This document shows positions 58,811-64,000 of a DNA stretch of 64,000 nucleotides, piece after piece. Where the stretch lies: the NCBI RefSeq assembly GCF_000234665.1, contig NC_018333.1, forward strand, positions 118,501 to 182,500. The letters are read 5' to 3'. The stretch is from Leishmania mexicana MHOM/GT/2001/U1103 (taxonomy: Eukaryota; Euglenozoa; Kinetoplastea; Trypanosomatida; Trypanosomatidae). Under the pieces are notes generated by a model that saw nothing but the letters and a program-made list of their open reading frames with translations, had not been told where the DNA came from and did no database searches. Each line of letters starts with the position of its first letter. Position 1 is the stretch's first letter. The position numbers and the translations under genes are program-made.

Positions 58811-60908
58811 GATGATGAAGTCGCGCGACGTTCTCTCAAAATCAGTTTCGTAAGGTGGAGATGTGCGAGAGGTGTTTGGCTACAGAAATCCATGATACAA
58901 CGCACTCGCGAGCACACTACTACGCGTCTGCGTATTCTATTTTAGCTTGCGCTCTCCACTTGCCCGACGGACGAGAGCAGCGTCACAAGCGCGATACTGG
59001 ACTCTCCGGTGTAGTCGATGTTGTGCTGCAGCAGTCCCAGGCGGTGTACGCTGATGGGTTCCGTGTGCGCAGCAGACGCTCTAGGGGTCCGGTAAAAAAA
59101 AAAAGCGAAAAGGATGCGCACAGGCGCGCACCAACAAAACTGCGAAGCACACACGCAGCGTAGCAGCACAGATGAGAGGGGAGGATTACGAAGATGACAG
59201 CAACAGAGCAGCCCAACCCAAGCGTGCACACGCAGGCGGGGGGAGGAGGGGGGCTGCACACAGAAAAGGTGAGATAGGGATTGAGAAGGAAAAGGCGTAC
59301 GCGCACGGACTCTCTGGTAAAAGTCCCCCTGCAATCGTTCCGTCTCTCACGGCCCAGGCACTAAGTCAGCCACAGCCAGCGATTCGCACTCGCGCAAGGC
59401 GATACAAGGAGGGGGAAGCAAAGATAGCAAAAGGATGCACGCCAGCGAGGTACGATCGAGCAGGCGCGCGCGGAGAGAGGCGGCACAGAAAGCAGCTGTG
59501 ACAGCGCCCCGAGTGCAGATCGTCTGGGGTACGCGCCTACCCGCGCCGTCACGATCCGTTTATATTGGGTTGTGCGCGTGTGCGCCTGTCAACGATTTAC
59601 AAGGGGTGTGGGGAGGTACGTATCAAAAGGAGAGCTGCGTTACGCAGCATGCGAATTAGACGGGAAACGGGCGACTGAGTGAGTCTAGGTACGTCGGTAC
59701 GCACGTATGCGTATATGGATGTATCTATGCCCTCACGCTATCGCACAGGCAAGGTACCGGGAGCTCCCAGAAGGCCAAAATGGAGAGGAATCCGTTGCGT
59801 TGGTTGCGTCAGCGCCTTCGCTTGTGAAGAGGACAGACAGAGAGAGAAGCGGCGGAGGAGCGTGGTCAGGTGGGACGCTGTAGTCGCTTCCCACGCAAAC
59901 ACAAGAGGCGTGCGAGAGAGAAGAAAGCGGAGAGAAGAGTGCAGCGTAGAGAAACGACAGAGATGACACAAGACAAAAGAAAGCGTGGCAACGAAGCGAG
60001 AGACACACCCGCCGCCATGCAAGCAAGGCGGGACACACCTGTAGGTGGTCAAGTGCGTGTTTGGGTTGCTGTGCGCAGAAGCTTCGCTCTTCCCTTGCGT
60101 GCGATGATCTGAAATACGCTGCGAGACGTTTTTTCCCCGTTTTATTTTTGGAGGTGCGCCGCACAGTTCCGCATTCGCCCCTACGCACACACCTGAGTGG
60201 GTGCACATGCCACGGCGCAACCCTTTACCGCTTGCCGAAGAAGTGCATAGGCTGCGGGCGTCAGCACAGTATCGAGGTGCGCTCGCTGCAGGCAGGCCTG
60301 ACGCCATTTTCGGCTTTGCTTTTCACGTTGATGTCTTCACCAGTGCCTGTCACCCCGCATCGAGGCAGCCTACATTGACGTGCAGAGTAATAAAGAACGG
60401 TGTGCACTGAGGCCATACATAAGCCCCTCGTCTGTGTGTGAGGGGTGGGTGTTGCGCTCCCTCGGCAGACAGTGCGCTATGCTTGTCTTATTAGAATAAT
60501 CTTGTTAGCCAATGCACAAGGAAAGGCGGTACGTGCATACCAAGCGGCAGTGGGGAAGGGAGAGGGGGTGGCGCACAGGCAGCATAGGCCCGTCCACTCG
60601 CCATATACCCACTCACTCTCTTGGCACGCACCGGCTTATTTTCTCCCCCTCCGTGAGTGGAGGCTGACTCCTCGCGCTTGTGAGTGAGAGAGGATGTGGG
60701 CAAGGCACCGTGGAGAATGGCCGCTGTGTCTCCCCCGCCACCCACACCTTTGTTCCGCGTGTATTCGCGCGTCGTCGTTGATCTCGTGAATAAAGGCGCC
60801 GGTGGCGGGCTGCGCGCTGTGCGTGGGAGGGACGCGAGTCGCATCGCTTCTCGAGACCCTCTGCGGTTTGTGTGAGCTGCTTCTGTGTTGAGTGTCTCTT
60901 CTTCCCTT
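58811..60908. other. Gene-free interval (2.1 kb)
   Basis: No gene is supported. A poly-A run lies near 59094-59105. The stretch at about 60110-60420 is less GC-rich, with T runs, and contains plus-strand frames of about 70-105 codons without recognisable motifs. It should include the 3' UTR of the 60909-61886 gene. Confidence 0.6.
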
Positions 60909-61886
60909 TTATGCGTTCTCCGCACGCTCCACCGCCACAGCCAGTACGTCACGCTGCTCGAGCACCGAGACGAGCTCATCGCGCAGCGGGTTGGGCTCCA
61001 TTGCCTTGAGCTGCAGCGCCCGGCGGTTCTTGTCCATGGTCTGCCTTGCCAGCTTCTGCTGCAGCTGCGTCACCTCGCTCTTGCTCATCTCCTTCGTCGG
61101 CGCTGCCGGCTCACCAATCGCTGCCACCCTCTCCTTGTACTCAGTCAGTGACCTCCTCGCCTCCTCGAGGGCGGCCGGCAGCTCCTCGTCGCTGGTGTGC
61201 AGTACCGTATCGAGGCGCTCCTTTTCCTTCACGATCAACGCCACCTCCTCCCTCATCTTTGCTGCATCCTCGGCTGAAAGCTGACCGGCCTTCGCAGCGC
61301 CCTTGCCACCCTTCTTCTTGGCAGGCAAGCCGGAGTCGACAAGCACGGCACCGCGGCTCTGGAGCTGGCGCTCGAATTCGTCGATGTCGACCTTCCGGGC
61401 CTGCGCACGCAGCCGCTCCTCATTCTCCCGCTTCTGCAGCTGGAGTGCCGCGTAGCGCTCCTGTGCCTTGATCCACTCCTGCTCCTTATGCTTCTCCTCT
61501 ACCTCCTGCGCCGCCTTTCGGGCCGCCAACTCCTCCTCTGTCACCTCGTCGGCGTCGCTACCGCTGTCCTCGTTGGGGTCTCGCCCCGTGGTTCGCTTCT
61601 CGAAGACAAACTTCTTGCGATCCTTGTCGTTGTCGCGTGCCTCCTTGAGAACGGCGTTCTGCCGCGCCATCAGAGCACTCTCAAGGGCCTGCAACACCTT
61701 GTCGTCCATCGACGGGTCCTTGGAGATGTGCTCGAAGATGGAGAGGAGCAACTTCTCGTAGTTGGGGGAGTCGTGGAAGCTGGAGTGCACGAAGTTATCC
61801 GCCACCCTTGCCATAGCCAGCGCATACGTCTGGCCCTTCTTCAGCTCGCCATACTGAAAGGTGTATATATCCTTGTTGCCTGACAT
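60909..61886 (-). CDS. Conserved-looking coiled-coil protein, unknown function
   Basis: A 325-residue protein from the ATG at 61886 (MSGNKDIYTF). The open frame extends 130 codons farther, but that part is low-complexity with His-Thr repeats read from the CA microsatellite. Residues 1-75 look like a compact helical N-terminal domain (FQYGELKKGQTYALAMARVADNF begins it). The rest is highly charged coiled coil with KHKEQEWIKAQERYAALQLQ and LQQKLARQTMDKNRRALQLK. A KKKGGKGAAKAG basic patch lies in the middle. No catalytic motif, signal peptide or membrane span is seen. I do not recognise the family. The compact N-terminal domain plus coiled coil suggests an adaptor. Confidence 0.75.
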   Translation of the reverse strand: MSGNKDIYTFQYGELKKGQTYALAMARVADNFVHSSFHDSPNYEKLLLSIFEHISKDPSMDDKVLQALESALMARQNAVLKEARDNDKDRKKFVFEKRTTGRDPNEDSGSDADEVTEEELAARKAAQEVEEKHKEQEWIKAQERYAALQLQKRENEERLRAQARKVDIDEFERQLQSRGAVLVDSGLPAKKKGGKGAAKAGQLSAEDAAKMREEVALIVKEKERLDTVLHTSDEELPAALEEARRSLTEYKERVAAIGEPAAPTKEMSKSEVTQLQQKLARQTMDKNRRALQLKAMEPNPLRDELVSVLEQRDVLAVAVERAENA

Positions 61887-62438
61887 GATGTGCGTGCGTG
61901 TGTGTGTGTGTGTGTGAGTGGCACGTGGCGATTCAACAGCGAACGAATAATAATGAGAGAGAGAGATGCGGCAGGTGTTGGACGCGAGTGTGTGTTGCCG
62001 ATTTCTTTTCTTTGAAGACCTTTTTGGCAGTGAAGAGCAGACAGTTGTGGGGGGCGATTGGAAAGAAAGAAGACAAGAGGCGGCGAGCCAGTGAGCAAAT
62101 GCGCGCCGGCGTGCGTTCTGGCGAGAGCGCGCGCACCCTGTGGTGCAGGTGCGAGAGCGAAATGCATCGAGGGGCGTTGAAAATACTTGTGGAGTGCGCG
62201 CAGGGATGCGCGAGCGTGCGCACGAAGACGCAGAAGCACTCCTGCGCGGCCTCATGATACCAATGAGGCGACGCACCGCTTTGTTTGCTGCTGTGGCCGC
62301 TTTCCTTCACAAGATCATTAAAGAAGCCCCGATCACAGACACGCCCGAGTCCGCGGAGGATACCACCGGGGGGACGCTACAACAACAACAAAAAAAGGAA
62401 GCGCTGACGGTGCTCCTCTACACGCCATCCATGCGCAT
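61887..62438. other. Gene-free interval
   Basis: No gene is seen. A TG run at 61889-61916 begins three bases upstream of the start codon of the coiled-coil gene. The remaining sequence is presumably SF3B2-like 3' UTR. Confidence 0.6.
61889..61916. repeat. TG microsatellite abutting a start codon
   Basis: TG-rich run (CA on the sense strand) ending three bases before the ATG at 61886. Confidence 0.9.
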
Positions 62439-63860
62439 TCAAGAACCCTGCGGGCGTGGGTACCGCGACGGTGGTGGCGGCGACTGCACTCCATCCTTTG
62501 GCATCATCACGTACCCCACAGCAACGGTGGAGTTGGTTGTGTTGTCCTGCACCTGCACGTACTCCTGCGGTGTAACACGCGCGGCCGGGACGGCTTGCTG
62601 CGGGACATAGGCTTGTGGCTGGAAGGGCACGGGGGTGATGACAGGCCGGCCAGCAGCCGGTGTGTGGCGCGGCAAGGCCTGTGCCGCTGTGGCTGGAGTG
62701 GGGGATGCAGCGCCGGACGAGGATGCACCGGCGACACTTGGCGCCTCCTCGTGTGATGTGACGAGGGGGGGGACAGTACCCCAGCGCAGCTCGGCCTGGG
62801 TGGAGCCGGCGGCAGCGGCCTCGTCCATGACGCCCGGAAAGAGGAAGGAGTTGTCCTCCGCGCGCGGCGGCTCGCCCCACTGGTCCTGTCCTAAGCCCCA
62901 TTGCCCACCAGCAGGGATGGGCGCGTTCAGCCCGGGTATGCGCAGGTCTGGGTACGCGGGTGGAAGCCGGCGCATTGTTTGCATACTGTACAGCCACGGC
63001 GGTGGCGCTGTCGTGCCGATCCCGAGTGCCTGCCGCAGCCTCTTCGACAAGACCCCCGGTGTGTGGTGAGCCTTGGGCCGCCACTTGCCCTCGTAGAACA
63101 CATCACCGCACCTGCTCAGCTCGACGTTGTACGTCTTCCGCTGCAGAGGCGTGCCCGTCATGAAGCACGAGATGAAGGCGACCTGGTTCGGATTCGCCAT
63201 CCTGTCCTTGGTGGCGCGAATCTTCTCGATACCGAGGGCGGCAACCTCTGCCGGCACAATGCCTACCGCCTCCTCACGGTCCGCCTGACGAGAGAGGAAG
63301 GTGCGCTGCAGATGCCAGTGGTACGGCACCGGCACCGTGTGCGGCTCCATCTTCATCCGCACGGTGAAGAGAGGATCAACGGCGTTGCCGTCGTGCTGGT
63401 CGACCAGCTCCGTGGCCTCAAGGCCGTACATCTCTGCCGCCCGCAGTTTCAGCTCCTCCCACGTCATCCTGTGATGCTTGCGACCGCTGAGGGCGGAGGA
63501 GGAGTGTCGGCGACCCTTTGCGCCGCCCTCGCCTCCATCCAAGGACGGGAGCACAACTCGATCCTCTTCATCCTTCTCCGCGTTGGCAGCCGCTGCCCCC
63601 TGCGCAGGCTTCTCAGCAGCGGCGGCGGCTCTCTCCTCGGCCTCTGCCGCAATCGCGGCTTGCTGGCGCTCCTGCTCTTCCTGCGCCGCCCTCAACTCTG
63701 CCGGGGTGGGGGGCAGCGTGTATACAATCTCTTCGACCTCGCCCTCCGCGGTCGCCACCTCAGCCAGCAGAATCTTCTCCTGTATTTCCTGACTGATCTT
63801 CTTCAGCTGCGCCTCGCGCTCACGGCGAGCCGCCTTTTTCTCTTTCTTCGACTTGGCCAT
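62439..63860 (-). CDS. Splicing factor 3B subunit 2-like (SF3B2/SAP145)
   Basis: A 473-residue protein from the ATG at 63860 (Met-Ala-Lys-Ser-Lys-Lys). The N-terminal 130 residues are charged, with a basic start and Ala/Glu-rich coiled coil. The DUF382-like core follows (about 134-260). It has MTWEELKLRAAEMYG, then VPVPYHWHLQRTFLS, like the VPVPRHW motif of SF3B2, and CGDVFYEGKW, like its DLYYEGKE. The PSP domain lies near 268-318. It has PGVLSKRLRQALGI, PPPWLYSMQTMRRLPPAYP and LRIPGLNAPIP, which match SF3B2 closely. SF3B2 is part of the U2 snRNP SF3b complex that contacts the branch site. In trypanosomatids it would serve mainly spliced-leader trans-splicing. The C-terminal 140 residues are Ala/Pro-rich low complexity. 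The protein is shorter than human SF3B2. Confidence 0.92.
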   Translation of the reverse strand: MAKSKKEKKAARREREAQLKKISQEIQEKILLAEVATAEGEVEEIVYTLPPTPAELRAAQEEQERQQAAIAAEAEERAAAAAEKPAQGAAAANAEKDEEDRVVLPSLDGGEGGAKGRRHSSSALSGRKHHRMTWEELKLRAAEMYGLEATELVDQHDGNAVDPLFTVRMKMEPHTVPVPYHWHLQRTFLSRQADREEAVGIVPAEVAALGIEKIRATKDRMANPNQVAFISCFMTGTPLQRKTYNVELSRCGDVFYEGKWRPKAHHTPGVLSKRLRQALGIGTTAPPPWLYSMQTMRRLPPAYPDLRIPGLNAPIPAGGQWGLGQDQWGEPPRAEDNSFLFPGVMDEAAAAGSTQAELRWGTVPPLVTSHEEAPSVAGASSSGAASPTPATAAQALPRHTPAAGRPVITPVPFQPQAYVPQQAVPAARVTPQEYVQVQDNTTNSTVAVGYVMMPKDGVQSPPPPSRYPRPQGS

Positions 63861-64000
63861 GCCGCTGGCGTCGAGACAGCACCAGCAGCGACAACGACTG
63901 ACTGCACACGCACGCACAGTGCTAAGAGCAATGCGCGGCGCCAGGCATGCAATAAGGCTCGTCTCTGCACACAGGTGTGTCGCACGAGCACCGATCGCCG
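63861..64000. other. Right edge, leader of the SF3B2-like gene
   Basis: Only the 5' leader of the SF3B2-like gene and possibly the end of the preceding 3' UTR lie here. No gene is seen. Confidence 0.5.

Noticed and set aside
60061..60410. Plus-strand frames in a less GC-rich patch
   Set aside because: Under 105 codons, opposite in direction to the cluster and without recognisable motifs. I could not show that they are retroposon remnants.
61887..62276. 130-residue N-terminal extension of the coiled-coil protein
   Set aside because: It is composed of Arg/Ser-rich and His-Thr repeats read from the CA microsatellite. The ATG at 61886 fits better.

Overview
The window looks like nuclear DNA of a trypanosomatid protist, almost certainly Leishmania. 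It is GC-rich. Every gene I can support is intronless and lies on the minus strand in one uninterrupted directional cluster. Long gene-free gaps (0.5-3.5 kb) are full of TG/CA microsatellites and purine (sense-strand pyrimidine) tracts of the kind used for trans-splicing and polyadenylation. Several products are trypanosomatid in type: the cap-binding protein EIF4E4 with a long N-terminal extension, a single-thioredoxin QSOX, and a fused ALG14-ALG13. From memory, the neighbouring EIF4E4 and aspartyl-tRNA synthetase genes match the synteny of L. major chromosome 30. That assignment is recall and was not computed.

Transcription runs right to left. In that order the genes are: an SF3B2-like splicing factor (62439-63860), a conserved coiled-coil protein (60909-61886), an LMBRD2-type membrane protein (56984-58810), cap-binding subunit CBP20 (55299-55868), the ALG14-ALG13 fusion (53276-54589), NatB subunit NAA25 (49727-52417), a 1141-residue leucine-rich-repeat protein (45483-48908), a low-complexity protein with a short basic C-terminal domain (42467-43936), a coiled-coil protein (37981-40068), bystin (35717-37126), a modular probable mitochondrial protein (33036-35036), cytosolic AspRS (30390-32042), EIF4E4 (27489-28838), mitochondrial ribosome recycling factor (25054-25920), QSOX (19893-21578), a diacylglycerol-kinase-fold protein (18039-19139), a WDR33/Pfs2-like polyadenylation factor (15612-17069), dolichyldiphosphatase (14323-15081), an alpha/beta hydrolase (11955-13397), a small type I membrane protein (9022-9732), a broken TBC-domain gene (4776-5589) and a PP2C phosphatase (2875-4029).

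Functional themes recur, although in these organisms a shared cluster does not imply shared regulation. RNA processing and cap biology are represented by SF3B2, WDR33/Pfs2, CBP20 and EIF4E4. Secretory-pathway glycosylation and folding are represented by ALG14-ALG13, dolichyldiphosphatase and QSOX. Translation is represented by AspRS, mitochondrial RRF, bystin and NAA25.

The most unusual structures are a 434-bp tandem repeat (22741-23991, about 2.9 nearly identical copies) between QSOX and RRF, and the degenerate Rab-GAP (TBC) gene with a one-base frameshift. Others are the five-module mitochondrial protein and the PAM2-like motifs in EIF4E4. I see no tRNA, rRNA, CRISPR array, intact transposon or strand-switch region. 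All product names come from motif reading, not database search.
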